A stretch of DNA of 64,000 nt from Modicisalibacter sp033446685 (GTDB lineage: Bacteria; Pseudomonadota; Gammaproteobacteria; Pseudomonadales; Halomonadaceae). Each line of letters opens with the position of its first letter. Positions within the stretch are counted from its first letter, which is position 1. The notes under the pieces are model-generated. The model was given only the letters and a program-made list of their open reading frames with translations. It was not told where the DNA came from and searched no databases. Location: the NCBI RefSeq assembly GCF_033446685.1, contig NZ_JAWQLY010000016.1:3826-67825 (forward strand), written 5' to 3'. The position numbers and the translations under genes are program-made. Below are positions 42,881 through 53,048 of this stretch, piece by piece.

Positions 42881-44421
42881 TCATCACCACGCAGACACGG
42901 CTCGCCCGGGCGTTGAGTGCGCTATGGCCCGACATCGAGGCATTGCCCGGACTGACCTACGCCGATGCGCCGCTGGCGCTGTGCCTCGATAGCCGGGCCA
43001 TCGCCGACTGCCCGCATGCGGCCGTTTTTATCGCTGTGCCCGGCGTGAACGCCGACGGTCGCCGGTTCATCGGCCAGGCCCAGAGGGCGGGCGCCGTCTG
43101 GACGCTGGCCGATGCCGACCAGGCCGAGAAGGGCGGCGAGGCCGAGCGCGTCTTCTGGCTGCCGGCGTTGGCCGAGCGGCTCGGCGAACTCGGCCGGCTG
43201 CTGTTCGCCGTGCCCGCATCGCTGACGCTGATCGGGGTGACCGGCACCAATGGCAAGAGTTCGGTGACGCATTATATCGCCGCCCTGTCCGAGGCGCTGG
43301 GCCGCCCCGCCGGGGTCGTCGGCACGTTGGGCTGGGGACGCCCCGGTGAGCTCGCCGACAGCGGCCAGACGACCCCCGGCGCGCTGGAGTTGCAGGCCGC
43401 GCTCGGGCAGATGGCCGAGCGCGGCGTCGAGCGTGTCGCGATCGAGGCCTCGTCGCATGCCCTGACGCAGCAGCGCCTCAACGGCTGTCGTCTCGCCGCT
43501 GCCGTGTACACCAACCTGAGCCGCGATCATCTCGATTATCACGGCAGCATGGCGGCCTATGCCGCCGCCAAGGCGCGCCTCTTTCAACGCCCGGAGCTGC
43601 AGCTGGCGGTGGTCAACGGCGACGACCCGTTGACCCGGCTGATGCTGGCGGGGCTTTCGCCCGAGGTCCGGGTGCTGGCGAGCGGCACGCAGGAAGCCAC
43701 CACCTTGCGGGTGCTCGACTGGCTGCCCCACGCGACCGGCCAACGTGCACTGATCGCCACGCCGGACGGCGAACGTGCGCTCGAGCTCGGCCTGATGGGG
43801 CGCTTCAATCTCGACAACGTGCTGCTGGCAATGGCCACGCTGATGGGGCTGGGCGAGGATCTCGATGCGCTGTGCGCGGCGGCCGAGCGTCTCGCGCCGG
43901 TACCCGGTCGCATGCAGTGCCTGAGCCGCCCCGGCGCGCCGAGCGTGATCGTCGATTATGCGCATACCCCGGATGCGCTGCGTCACGCGCTCGAAGCGCT
44001 GCGCGCGCATCTGCCCGGGCGCGACGGCGGCGACAGCGATCATGCCGGTCGGCTGTGGTGCGTGTTCGGTTGCGGCGGCGATCGCGACAGCGGCAAGCGC
44101 GCGCTGATGGGTGCGGCCGTCGAGGCCAACGCCGATCGCTGGGTAATCACCGATGACAACCCGCGCAGCGAGGACCCAGGACGCATCCGTGAGCAGGTCC
44201 TTGCCGGGCTGAGCGAGCCTGCCCGCGAGTCGGCCTGGTGTATCGCCGGGCGCGAGCGGGCGATCGCGCGGGCCATCGAGGCCGCGGGCCCCGACGACGT
44301 GATCCTGATCGCCGGTAAGGGCCACGAAACGTATCAGGAGATCCAGGGTCAGCGGCTGGCGTTTTCCGACTGCGCCTGCGCCGAGTCGGCCCTGGCCCGC
44401 TGGCGGGAGGATGCGTCATGA
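42877..44421 (+). CDS. murE: UDP-MurNAc-L-Ala-D-Glu:meso-diaminopimelate ligase MurE
   Basis: Adds the third residue of the stem peptide. GTG start overlapping the ftsI stop, preceded by AAGGAGG. The 514-residue Mur ligase has the ATP loop GVTGTNGKSS and DDNPRSEDP, with DNPR at residues 427-430, the signature for meso-diaminopimelate rather than lysine. Followed by murF with ATGA overlap. Confidence 0.97.
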   Translation: MIITTQTRLARALSALWPDIEALPGLTYADAPLALCLDSRAIADCPHAAVFIAVPGVNADGRRFIGQAQRAGAVWTLADADQAEKGGEAERVFWLPALAERLGELGRLLFAVPASLTLIGVTGTNGKSSVTHYIAALSEALGRPAGVVGTLGWGRPGELADSGQTTPGALELQAALGQMAERGVERVAIEASSHALTQQRLNGCRLAAAVYTNLSRDHLDYHGSMAAYAAAKARLFQRPELQLAVVNGDDPLTRLMLAGLSPEVRVLASGTQEATTLRVLDWLPHATGQRALIATPDGERALELGLMGRFNLDNVLLAMATLMGLGEDLDALCAAAERLAPVPGRMQCLSRPGAPSVIVDYAHTPDALRHALEALRAHLPGRDGGDSDHAGRLWCVFGCGGDRDSGKRALMGAAVEANADRWVITDDNPRSEDPGRIREQVLAGLSEPARESAWCIAGRERAIARAIEAAGPDDVILIAGKGHETYQEIQGQRLAFSDCACAESALARWREDAS

Positions 44422-45785
44422 GCGGATGCGGCCTACAGACGCTCGCCGCCGTCGCCACAGCGCTGGGCTGCGAGGCACCCGAGACGCCTGCACGGGTGGC
44501 GTCGATCACCACCGATACCCGGCAATTGCAGCCTGGCGATCTGTTCGTTGCGCTGTGCGGCGAACGCTTCGATGGCCACGCCTATCTGGCCCGGGCGCGC
44601 GAGGCGGGGGCAGTCGCCGCGGTGGTTTCACGGCCCGTCGATGACCCGTTGGCGCAGCTGGTCGTCGCCGATACGCGGCTGGCGCTGGGCGTGCTGGGAC
44701 AGGCGCGCCGCCAGGCCTGGGGCGGGCCGCTGGCGGCGATCACCGGCAATAGCGGCAAGACCACCGTCAAGGCGCTGCTCGCAGCGATTCTCGAGCGACG
44801 CGGCAGCACGCTGGCGACGCGCGGCAACCTGAACAACGATATCGGAGCGCCGCTGACGCTGTTGCGACTCGAGCCCGGCCACCGTCAGGCGGTGGTCGAG
44901 CTGGGCGCCAATCATCTGGGGGAAATCGCCTGGACCTCGATGCTCGCGCGCCCCCAGGTGGCGGTGATCACCAACGTCACCGGGGCGCATGTCGGTGAAT
45001 TCGGCGGCATGGGACGCATCGCCCAGGCCAAGGCCGAGATTCTCGCCGGGCTGAGTGGCGATGGCACGGCGGTGCTCAACCGCGACGACAAGTTCTTTTC
45101 CTTCTGGCGCGCGCTGGTCGCCGAGGCGCGGATCATCGATTTCGGGCTCACGGAAAGCGCGCTTGTCAACGCTCGCGACCTAGTCTGCGATCGCTGGGGA
45201 CGCTATGCTTTCACGCTCGTTTTCGAGGGCCGGGCGCTGGGGAGCGTGCAGCTCCAACTGATGGGCTTGCACAACGTGCGCAACGCGCTGGCTGCCAGTG
45301 CCGCTGCGCTGGCGCTTGGCGCCGCCGAAGCCGATGTTCTGGCGGGTTTGCAGACCGTCGCGGCGACCCCCGGCAGGCTGATGATGAGCGAAGGCATCCG
45401 CGATTGCCGCCTGCTCGACGATACCTATAACGCCAACCCCGGCGCCGTGAAGGCGGCTCTCGATACGCTGGCGACCTTGCCAGCGCCGCGCTGGTGTTTC
45501 CTGGGGGCGATCGGCGAACTCGGCGCAGATTCGGCGGCGTGGCATGCCGAAGTCGGCCATTACGCACGGGCCCAGGGGATCGACTTTCTCGGCACGCTGG
45601 GCGCCGAAGCCGAGCCGGCGGCTCGGGCCTTCGGTGCCGAAGGCTGCCATTTCGCGAACTGGGAGGCGCTGATGCGCTATGCCCATGAGCATCTGCCGGT
45701 CGGCGCCAGTGTGCTGATCAAGGGCTCGCGCAGTGCCGGCATGGAACGACTCGTCGCCGAACTGCGCGCCGACACATCAAGGTGA
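44418..45785 (+). CDS. murF: UDP-MurNAc-tripeptide:D-Ala-D-Ala ligase MurF
   Basis: Adds D-Ala-D-Ala to complete the cytoplasmic pentapeptide precursor. The 455-residue protein has ITGNSGKTTVKALL as ATP loop, ELGANHLGEIAWTS and DDTYNANPGAVKAAL. The N-terminal domain recognises the UDP-linked substrate (SITTDTRQLQPGDLFVAL). Confidence 0.97.
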   Translation: MSGCGLQTLAAVATALGCEAPETPARVASITTDTRQLQPGDLFVALCGERFDGHAYLARAREAGAVAAVVSRPVDDPLAQLVVADTRLALGVLGQARRQAWGGPLAAITGNSGKTTVKALLAAILERRGSTLATRGNLNNDIGAPLTLLRLEPGHRQAVVELGANHLGEIAWTSMLARPQVAVITNVTGAHVGEFGGMGRIAQAKAEILAGLSGDGTAVLNRDDKFFSFWRALVAEARIIDFGLTESALVNARDLVCDRWGRYAFTLVFEGRALGSVQLQLMGLHNVRNALAASAAALALGAAEADVLAGLQTVAATPGRLMMSEGIRDCRLLDDTYNANPGAVKAALDTLATLPAPRWCFLGAIGELGADSAAWHAEVGHYARAQGIDFLGTLGAEAEPAARAFGAEGCHFANWEALMRYAHEHLPVGASVLIKGSRSAGMERLVAELRADTSR

Positions 45786-45794
45786 TCACGATAC

Positions 45795-46877
45795 ATGCTG
45801 CTTTTGCTTGCCAATTTTCTGGCTCAATTCCAGAGCGCCTTCACGGTCTTTGACTACCTCACGCTGAGGGCCGTCCTGGGTACGTTGACCGCGCTGCTGC
45901 TATGCCTGTGGCTGGGCCCGATGATGATTCGCCGTCTGGTCGAGCGCCAGATCGGTCAGGCGGTGCGCGACGACGGTCCGCAATCGCACCTGTCCAAGGC
46001 TGGCACGCCGACCATGGGCGGGGCGATGATTCTGGTGGCGATGGCCATCAGCACGCTGCTGTGGGGCGATCTTAGCAATCACTACGTATGGCTGGTGCTG
46101 ATCGTCACGCTCGGCTTCGGCGCCATCGGCTGGGTCGACGACTACCGCAAGGTGGTCGAGAAGAATCCGCGCGGGCTACCGGCGCGCTGGAAGTATTTCT
46201 GGCAGTCGGTACTGGGTATCGGCGCCGCGCTGTTTCTCTATTACACCGCCGCCAGCCCGGTCGAGACGAGCCTGATCGTGCCGCTTTTCAAGGAAGTCGT
46301 CGTCCAACTGGGCTTTTTCTATATCGTGCTGAGCTATCTGGTCATCGTGGGTAGCTCCAACGCGGTCAATCTGACCGACGGCCTCGACGGCCTGGCGATC
46401 ATGCCCACCGTGATGGTCGCCATGGGGCTGGCGGTATTCGCCTACGCCAGCGGCAACGTCGTTTTCGCCGAGTACCTGCACATCCCGCAGGTCCCGGGGG
46501 CGGGCGAGCTGGCGGTCTTCTGCGGCAGCATCGCCGGCGCGGGGCTGGGCTTCCTGTGGTTCAACACCTACCCCGCGCAGGTCTTCATGGGCGATGTCGG
46601 TGCGCTGGCGCTGGGCGCCGCGTTGGGTGTCGTGGCGGTCATCGTGCGCCAGGAGATCGTACTGTTCGTGATGGGCGGTGTGTTCGTCATGGAGACCGTG
46701 TCGGTGATCCTCCAGGTGGGTTCCTACAAGCTGACCGGGCGACGCATCTTCCGCATGGCGCCACTGCATCATCACTTCGAGCTCAAGGGCTGGCCGGAAC
46801 CGCGGGTCATCGTGCGTTTCTGGATCATCACCGTCGTGCTGGTGCTGCTCGGCCTGGCCACCCTGAAGATTCGCTGA
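45795..46877 (+). CDS. mraY: Phospho-MurNAc-pentapeptide transferase MraY
   Basis: Integral membrane enzyme that makes lipid I on undecaprenyl phosphate. Exactly 360 residues, the family length, with ten membrane helices. Motifs: KAGTPTMGGAMIL, the catalytic FGAIGWVDDYRKVV with DD, NAVNLTDGLDGLAI and the cytoplasmic APLHHHFELKGW histidine cluster. AAGGTGAT precedes the ATG. Confidence 0.98.
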   Translation: MLLLLANFLAQFQSAFTVFDYLTLRAVLGTLTALLLCLWLGPMMIRRLVERQIGQAVRDDGPQSHLSKAGTPTMGGAMILVAMAISTLLWGDLSNHYVWLVLIVTLGFGAIGWVDDYRKVVEKNPRGLPARWKYFWQSVLGIGAALFLYYTAASPVETSLIVPLFKEVVVQLGFFYIVLSYLVIVGSSNAVNLTDGLDGLAIMPTVMVAMGLAVFAYASGNVVFAEYLHIPQVPGAGELAVFCGSIAGAGLGFLWFNTYPAQVFMGDVGALALGAALGVVAVIVRQEIVLFVMGGVFVMETVSVILQVGSYKLTGRRIFRMAPLHHHFELKGWPEPRVIVRFWIITVVLVLLGLATLKIR

Positions 46878-46932
46878 ATGCTCGCTCACCGGTCTCCGGC
46901 GGGGCGCACTAGTTAAAGGAGGGCGAGCATCG

Positions 46933-48339
46933 ATGCACGCGGTACCGCAGGGCTATACGCTGGTGGTTGGCCTGGGCGTGTCGGGATGGGCGATCGCCCG
47001 CCATCTGACGCGCCAGGCGCTGCCATTCATGATCGCCGATACGCGTGAATCGCCGTCCGGGCTCGAAGCTTTCCAGGCGGCGTTCCCTGACGTCGAGATT
47101 CATTGCGGCTCGCTGGACGGCCTCGACCCGAGCCAGGCCGAGGAAATCGTCGTCAGCCCCGGGGTCGACCCCAGGTCTCCCGGGCTGGCCCGTTACTGGC
47201 AGGCCACGCTTGCCGGTAAGCCCGGTAAGCCGCGAGTGATCGGCGAGATTGCGCTGTTCGCCCGCGCCTGCCGGGCACCGGTCGCGGCGATCACCGGCGC
47301 CAATGCCAAGTCGACGGTGACCACGCTGCTCGGCGAGATGGCCCGCGAATCCGGCAAGCGCGTCGCGGTCGGTGGAAACCTGGGCACCGCCGCGCTGGAT
47401 CTGCTCGCCGACTGCCCCGACGCCGAACTTTACGTGCTCGAGCTTTCGAGCTTTCAGCTCGAGACGACGCCGCGGCTGGGTGCGGCGGCGGCGGCTTTTC
47501 TCAACCTTTCCGAGGATCACCTCGACCGACACGGCGACATGGCCGGCTATCGTGCCGCCAAGCTGGCGATTTTCCGGGGCGCCGGCCATGCGGTTGTCAA
47601 CGCCGAGGATCACTTGACCTGGCCCGACGATGCCGGCCTGCCGGTGTCGCGTTTCACCACCCAGCCGCCGGGGCCTGGCGAGTGGGGAATCGCCGAGCGT
47701 GGCGCCGGGGCCGCGCGCGAGCTTTGGTTGATGCACGGTGAGGTACCGCTCATGGCGGTGCGCGAGATGCGCCTGGCCGGGCGCCACAATCAGGCCAATG
47801 CCCTGGCGGCGATGGCGATGGGCGAACGCCTGGGGCTCGCGCGCGAGGCGATGGTTCGCGTACTGAGGCGCTTCACGGGGTTGCCGCACCGCGGCGAACT
47901 GGTCGGTGAGGCGCAGGGCATCCGTTGGATCAACGACTCCAAGGGGACCAACGTCGGTGCCACGCTGGCGGCGGTCGCCGGGCTGGGGCCGACGCTCAGT
48001 GGGCGCCTCATCTGGCTGGGAGGCGGCGTCGGCAAGGGTGCCGATTTCACTCCCCTGGCCGAACCGCTGGGGCGTTATGCCCGGGAGGCGGTGGTGTTCG
48101 GCGCCGACGGCGCGCGTCTGGCACAAGCGCTGGCGGGCCACGTGACGGTAACGCGCTGCGACGACCTGAAGGCGGCCATGGCGCGCGCCAGCGATATCGT
48201 CGAACCCGGGGATTGCGTGCTGCTCTCGCCGGCCTGCGCGAGTCTCGATCAGTTCAGCAATTATCAGGCACGTGGCGAGGCTTTCCGCGAAGGCGTCGCG
48301 GCCTGGTTGCAAGCATTCGATCAACAGGAGAGGCCATGA
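46933..48339 (+). CDS. murD: UDP-MurNAc-L-Ala:D-Glu ligase MurD
   Basis: Adds D-glutamate to UDP-MurNAc-L-Ala. The 468-residue protein has an N-terminal Rossmann domain (TLVVGLGVSGWAIARHLT), the ATP loop ITGANAKSTVTTLLGEM (the Asn-Ala form seen in pseudomonads) and WINDSKGTNVGATLAAV. AAGGAGG precedes the start. The stop overlaps ftsW (ATGA). Confidence 0.97.
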   Translation: MHAVPQGYTLVVGLGVSGWAIARHLTRQALPFMIADTRESPSGLEAFQAAFPDVEIHCGSLDGLDPSQAEEIVVSPGVDPRSPGLARYWQATLAGKPGKPRVIGEIALFARACRAPVAAITGANAKSTVTTLLGEMARESGKRVAVGGNLGTAALDLLADCPDAELYVLELSSFQLETTPRLGAAAAAFLNLSEDHLDRHGDMAGYRAAKLAIFRGAGHAVVNAEDHLTWPDDAGLPVSRFTTQPPGPGEWGIAERGAGAARELWLMHGEVPLMAVREMRLAGRHNQANALAAMAMGERLGLAREAMVRVLRRFTGLPHRGELVGEAQGIRWINDSKGTNVGATLAAVAGLGPTLSGRLIWLGGGVGKGADFTPLAEPLGRYAREAVVFGADGARLAQALAGHVTVTRCDDLKAAMARASDIVEPGDCVLLSPACASLDQFSNYQARGEAFREGVAAWLQAFDQQERP

Positions 48340-49499
48340 CCGCCCTGGCTAAGCGCTTGTCGACAACCGGCAAGTCCTTTGACGGCTGGTTGCTGTTCGC
48401 CGCTCTCGCCCTGTTGCTGATGGGCTGGGTAATGGTGACCTCGGCTTCTACCGAGATCGCCACCAGCCTGACCGGCAACGCCTACTATTTCAGCCTGCGT
48501 CACGGCGTCTTCGATGTGCTGGCGCTGGGGGTCGCTGTGGTCACCCTGCGGGTTCCCCTGGCCTGGTGGCGGCGCAACGGCCCCCGGTTGTTGATGCTTG
48601 GGTTTGTGCTTTTGATTGCGGTGCTGGTGGTCGGCCCCGAAATCAACGGTAGTCGCCGCTGGATTCCGCTTGGCGTGGTCAACGTGCAGGCCTCCGAGCT
48701 GGCCAAGCTGTTCCTGATCGTCTATCTGGCCGGTTATCTGGAGCGCTTCCTGCCCGGGGTGCGCCGGCACTGGTGGGAGTTCCTCAAGCCGCTGGTAATC
48801 ATGATGCCACTGGGCGGGCTGCTGATCCTCGAGCCGGATTACGGCGCACTGGTGGTCATGACTGGTTGCTTGATGGGCATGCTGCTGTTGGCCGGGGCGC
48901 CGCTGATACGTTTCATGCTGCTGATGATCGCGGTGATCCTGCTCGGCGGCTATGTGGCGGTGGCCGAGCCCTACCGACTGGAGCGGATCACCAGCTTCGC
49001 CAACCCCTGGGCCGACATGTATGATTCCGGCTACCAGTTGACCCAGGCGCTGATCGCCTTCGGGCGTGGCCACTGGCTGGGCCTCGGGCTGGGCAACAGC
49101 ATCCAGAAACTGTTCTACCTGCCCGAAGCGCATACCGACTTCGTGTTTGCGGTGATCGCCGAAGAACTGGGGCTGGTCGGTGCGGTAGCGGTGATCGCGC
49201 TATTTGCGATTCTCGTCTATCGCGCTTTGCTGATCGGCCGGCGGGCCGAACTGGCCCGATTGCCGTTTGCGGCCTACCTCAGCTACGGTATTGCCCTGGT
49301 TTTCGGCGCCCAGGCATTCATCAATATTGCCGTGAGCACCGGCATGCTGCCGACCAAGGGCTTGACGCTGCCGCTGCTGAGCTACGGCGGGTCGAGCCTG
49401 GTCATCAGCGCCGCGATGGTGGCCCTGCTGATGCGCGTCGATATCGATACGCGTCAGCGCGGCCGCAGTTCACCGCCCCGCGGCAAGCCAGCGACCTAA
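48336..49499 (+). CDS. ftsW: Septal peptidoglycan polymerase FtsW
   Basis: SEDS-family glycosyltransferase that polymerises lipid II at the septum with FtsI. A 387-residue protein with about ten membrane helices. Motifs: NGSRRWIPLGVVNVQASELA, LEPDYGALVV and LPLLSYGGSSLVISAAM. The ATG at 48336 overlaps the murD stop; a longer open frame inside murD is not used. Confidence 0.97.
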   Translation: MTALAKRLSTTGKSFDGWLLFAALALLLMGWVMVTSASTEIATSLTGNAYYFSLRHGVFDVLALGVAVVTLRVPLAWWRRNGPRLLMLGFVLLIAVLVVGPEINGSRRWIPLGVVNVQASELAKLFLIVYLAGYLERFLPGVRRHWWEFLKPLVIMMPLGGLLILEPDYGALVVMTGCLMGMLLLAGAPLIRFMLLMIAVILLGGYVAVAEPYRLERITSFANPWADMYDSGYQLTQALIAFGRGHWLGLGLGNSIQKLFYLPEAHTDFVFAVIAEELGLVGAVAVIALFAILVYRALLIGRRAELARLPFAAYLSYGIALVFGAQAFINIAVSTGMLPTKGLTLPLLSYGGSSLVISAAMVALLMRVDIDTRQRGRSSPPRGKPAT

Positions 49500-49516
49500 A
49501 CAAGGAGTACTCGGCG

Positions 49517-50641
49517 GTGTCAGAGCAAGCAGTGGCCCAGGCGGCCGAGGATAGTCAGCTCCGCGTGCTGATCATGGCCGGCGGTACCGGCGGGCATGTA
49601 ATCCCCGCGCTGTCGCTGGCCAAGGCGCTGGCGGCTAAAGGTGCCCGGATCGAGTGGCTGGGTAGCCCGAGAGGAATCGAGAACCGCCTGGTCCCGGCGG
49701 CCGGCCTGGTTCTGCATCGAATCGACGTGGCGGGCCTGCGCGGCAATGGCCTGATCGGTTGGCTGGCGATACCGGTACGCCTGACCCGGGCGATTTGGCA
49801 GGCGCGCCGGGTGATCGCCGCTTTCGATCCTCAATTGGTGGTCGGGCTGGGCGGTTTCGCCAGCGGTCCCGGCGGCCTGGCAGCCTGGTTGTCGCGCCGC
49901 CCGTTGCTCGTGCATGAGCAGAATGCCGTCGCCGGGTTGACCAACCAGGTGCTGGCGCGCCTGGCGACGCGCGCCTACGCGGCCTTTCCCGGGGCTTTCC
50001 GCAAGTTCGGCGGACGCGAGGCGATCGTCATCGGCAATCCGGTGCGCGAGGAGATCGCGCTACTCGGCGACTCGCCGCGAGAGGCGGCGGAGATGCAGGG
50101 GCGAGGGCTTAGATTGCTAGTGGTGGGGGGCTCGCTGGGTGCGGTGGCGCTCAATGAACTGTTGCCCGAGGCCCTCGCCCTGTTGCCCGAAACGCAGCGT
50201 CCGGCCGTACGTCATCAGGCCGGGCGCGAACGAGCGGACGCCACCCGTGGCAACTATCGTGCAACGGGCGTAGAGGCCGATATCAGTGAATTCATCGATG
50301 ACATGGCCGAAGCCTACGACTGGGCCGACCTGGTGGTCTGCCGATCCGGTGCATTGACCGTCGCCGAACTGGCGGCGGCGGCCAAGCCCTCCTTGCTGGT
50401 GCCGTTCCCGCACGCCGTCGACGATCATCAGACCGTCAACGCACGGTATCTGGTCGAGGCCGGTGCGGCACGATTATTGCCCCAGAAAACCTTGAGTGCC
50501 GCATCGCTTGCCGAAGCGCTGAGCGAGGCACTCGACCCCCAACGACTCGCCGGCATGGCGACAGCGGCACGCGGTCGCGCGCATCTCGACGCTGTCGAGC
50601 GGCTGGTAGCTGGCTGTATGGAGACACGTTTTGAGCGATAA
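49517..50641 (+). CDS. murG: Lipid II synthase MurG
   Basis: Peripheral membrane GT28 glycosyltransferase that adds GlcNAc to lipid I. GTG start with CAAGGAG 9 nt upstream. The 374-residue protein has IMAGGTGGHVIPALSLA, VGLGGFASGPGG, EQNAVAGLTNQVLA and ELAAAAKPSLLVPFPHAVDD. Overlaps murC by 11 nt. Confidence 0.97.
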   Translation: MSEQAVAQAAEDSQLRVLIMAGGTGGHVIPALSLAKALAAKGARIEWLGSPRGIENRLVPAAGLVLHRIDVAGLRGNGLIGWLAIPVRLTRAIWQARRVIAAFDPQLVVGLGGFASGPGGLAAWLSRRPLLVHEQNAVAGLTNQVLARLATRAYAAFPGAFRKFGGREAIVIGNPVREEIALLGDSPREAAEMQGRGLRLLVVGGSLGAVALNELLPEALALLPETQRPAVRHQAGRERADATRGNYRATGVEADISEFIDDMAEAYDWADLVVCRSGALTVAELAAAAKPSLLVPFPHAVDDHQTVNARYLVEAGAARLLPQKTLSAASLAEALSEALDPQRLAGMATAARGRAHLDAVERLVAGCMETRFER

Positions 50642-52097
50642 CAGGCGCGATCCCACACCCGCCCGGACCCGCCGTGGATTGGGTATGCGGCGGACCCGCA
50701 ACATCCATTTCGTAGGTGTCGGCGGGGCCGGTATGTGCGGCATCGCCGAGGTGCTGGCCAACGAGGGATACCGGGTCAGCGGTAGCGACATCAAGGAATC
50801 GCCGATCGTCGCGCACATGCGCCAGTGCGGAATTCACGTGGCGATCGGCCATGCCGCGGATAACGCCCATGGCGCGGATGTCGTCGTGGTTTCCACGGCG
50901 GTCGACACGAGCAACCCGGAAATTGCCTGGGCACGCGAGCATCGCGTGCCGGTGGTGCGGCGTGCCGAGATGCTGGCCGAACTGATGCGCTTTCGTCACG
51001 GCATCGCCATCGCCGGTGCCCACGGCAAGACCACCACCACCAGCCTTACCGCAACGCTGCTGGGTGAGGGCGGGCTCGATCCCACCTTCGTGATCGGCGG
51101 CAAGCTGACCAGCGCGGGGACCAATGCCCGGCTCGGCGCGGGGGATTATCTGGTCGCCGAGGCCGACGAATCGGATGCCTCTTTCCTGCATCTGCAGCCG
51201 ATGGTCGCGGTGGTGACCAATATCGATGCCGATCACATGGAGACCTATGCGGGCGATTTCGCGCGACTCAAGGATACCTTCGTCGAGTTCCTGCACAACC
51301 TGCCGTTCTACGGTCTGGCCGTGGTATGTCTCGACGATGCCAACGTGCGGGAAGTGTTGCCGCGCGTGCAGCGCCAATTCGTCAGCTACGGCTTTCACGA
51401 ACAGGCCGACTACCGCATCAGCGACTTCGTCCAGCAGGCCGGGGAGATTCGCTTTACCGCCTGGCGTCCCGAAGGCTACGCGCCGCTGAAGGTCCGCCTG
51501 GCCATGCCCGGTGAACACAATGCACTCAACGCGTTGGCGGCAATTGCGGTGGCGACCGACGCGGGCGTCGATGACGCGGCGATCCAGCGCGGTCTGGCAA
51601 GCTTCGCCGGCGTCGGCCGACGCTTCCAGGTATACGGCGAGTATGCGCTGGCTCATGACCGGGGCGAAGTCATGCTGGTCGACGATTATGGCCATCACCC
51701 GCGCGAAGTGGAGATGATCATCCGGGCGGTACGTGCCGGCTGGTCGCAGCGCCGGCTGGTGATGGTCTATCAACCGCATCGCTATTCGCGCACCCACGAC
51801 CTTTATGAAGATTTCGTGCGCGTGCTCTCCGGTGTCGACGTGCTATTGCTGCTCGATGTATATAGCGCCGGGGAAACGACGATCGCCGGGGCCGACGGGC
51901 GCAGCTTGGCCGGCTCGATCCGTCAGCGTGGCGAGGTCGACCCGCTGTTCGTCGAAAGCAAGCACGAGCTCCCCAAGTTGCTGGGCAACGTGCTGCACGA
52001 CGGAGATATCCTGATTACCCAGGGGGCCGGCGACATCGGCGGGATCGCCGTTGCCCTCGCAGCCGGCCGGCTTCGGATGGAAGAGATCGCATTATGA
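50631..52097 (+). CDS. murC: UDP-MurNAc:L-alanine ligase MurC
   Basis: First amino-acid ligase of the stem peptide. The start is TTG (protein MSDNRRDPTPARTRRG), with GGAG about 8 nt upstream inside murG; the next start would be the ATG of MRRTRNIHFVGVGGAGM. The 488-residue protein has HFVGVGGAGMCGIAEVL, the ATP loop AGAHGKTTTTSL and DDYGHHPREVEMII. Confidence 0.96.
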   Translation: MSDNRRDPTPARTRRGLGMRRTRNIHFVGVGGAGMCGIAEVLANEGYRVSGSDIKESPIVAHMRQCGIHVAIGHAADNAHGADVVVVSTAVDTSNPEIAWAREHRVPVVRRAEMLAELMRFRHGIAIAGAHGKTTTTSLTATLLGEGGLDPTFVIGGKLTSAGTNARLGAGDYLVAEADESDASFLHLQPMVAVVTNIDADHMETYAGDFARLKDTFVEFLHNLPFYGLAVVCLDDANVREVLPRVQRQFVSYGFHEQADYRISDFVQQAGEIRFTAWRPEGYAPLKVRLAMPGEHNALNALAAIAVATDAGVDDAAIQRGLASFAGVGRRFQVYGEYALAHDRGEVMLVDDYGHHPREVEMIIRAVRAGWSQRRLVMVYQPHRYSRTHDLYEDFVRVLSGVDVLLLLDVYSAGETTIAGADGRSLAGSIRQRGEVDPLFVESKHELPKLLGNVLHDGDILITQGAGDIGGIAVALAAGRLRMEEIAL

Positions 52098-53044
52098 GCA
52101 GTGATACACAGGCCGCGACGCGCGGTGGTCGCCATCAGGATTACGGGCGAGTCGTGGTTCTCTTTGGCGGTGATTCGGCGGAACGCGATGTCTCGCTGGC
52201 CAGCGGTGCCGCGGTGCTCGCGGCACTACAGCGCCGCGGCGTCGATGCTCAAGGCTACGATCTGGCCACCGGTGGCCTGACCGGACTTGAGGCGCTGGCG
52301 CCGGATCGGGTTTTCATCGCCCTGCATGGGCGGGGCGGGGAAGACGGCACGTTGCAGGGAGCGCTGGAGCTGCTGCGCATTCCCTACACTGGTAGTGGCG
52401 TGCTGGCTTCGGCGCTGGGAATGGACAAGCAACGCACCAAGCGGCTCTGGCAGGCGCACGATCTTCTAACGCCTGCGAGCATCACCCTGGGCCCCGATTG
52501 CGACTGGCCGACAGTAGTCGAACGCCTGGGTTTGCCGCTTGTCGTCAAACCGATACATGAAGGCTCGACACTCGGCATTACCATCGTTGCCAACGCCGAT
52601 GATCTGGCCTCGGCCTACCATGAAGCGGCACGCTTTGACGCCGAAGTCATGGCCGAGCGCTTCATTCAGGGCGAAGAATATACCGTGTCGCTGTTGGGGG
52701 ACGCCATTCTGCCGGCGATACGCGTCGAAGTGCCGAGCGGCTTTTACGACTACCAGGCCAAATACCATTCCAACGAGACGCTCTATCATCTGCCTTGTGG
52801 TTTGGATGCCGCGACCGAGACGCGGCTTGGCGAGCTGTGTCGTGATGCCTTTCTCGCCGTGGGCGGGCGTGGCTGGGGCCGCGTGGATGTGATGCGCGAC
52901 GGCGAGGGGCGCTTCTGGTTGCTCGAAGTGAATACCGTACCCGGCATGACCGACCATAGCCTCGTTCCGCAAGCTGCGGCGCATGCAGGGCTCGATTTCG
53001 AGAGCCTGGTGCTGCGCATTCTCGATACAACATTGGAGCCCTGA
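52094..53044 (+). CDS. ddlB: D-alanine:D-alanine ligase DdlB
   Basis: ATP-grasp enzyme that makes the D-Ala-D-Ala used by MurF. The 316-residue protein has VLFGGDSAERDVSLASG, HGRGGEDGTLQGALELL, PLVVKPIHEGSTLGITIV and LLEVNTVPGMTDHSLVP. ATGA overlap with murC, 4 nt gap to ftsQ. Confidence 0.97.
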   Translation: MSSDTQAATRGGRHQDYGRVVVLFGGDSAERDVSLASGAAVLAALQRRGVDAQGYDLATGGLTGLEALAPDRVFIALHGRGGEDGTLQGALELLRIPYTGSGVLASALGMDKQRTKRLWQAHDLLTPASITLGPDCDWPTVVERLGLPLVVKPIHEGSTLGITIVANADDLASAYHEAARFDAEVMAERFIQGEEYTVSLLGDAILPAIRVEVPSGFYDYQAKYHSNETLYHLPCGLDAATETRLGELCRDAFLAVGGRGWGRVDVMRDGEGRFWLLEVNTVPGMTDHSLVPQAAAHAGLDFESLVLRILDTTLEP

Positions 53045-53048
53045 CCGC

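Noticed and set aside
42922..44325. 467-codon open frame antisense to murE
   Set aside because: Shadow of murE; no recognisable domain.
46909..48324. 471-codon open frame antisense to murD
   Set aside because: Shadow frame; ribosome-binding site and domain missing.
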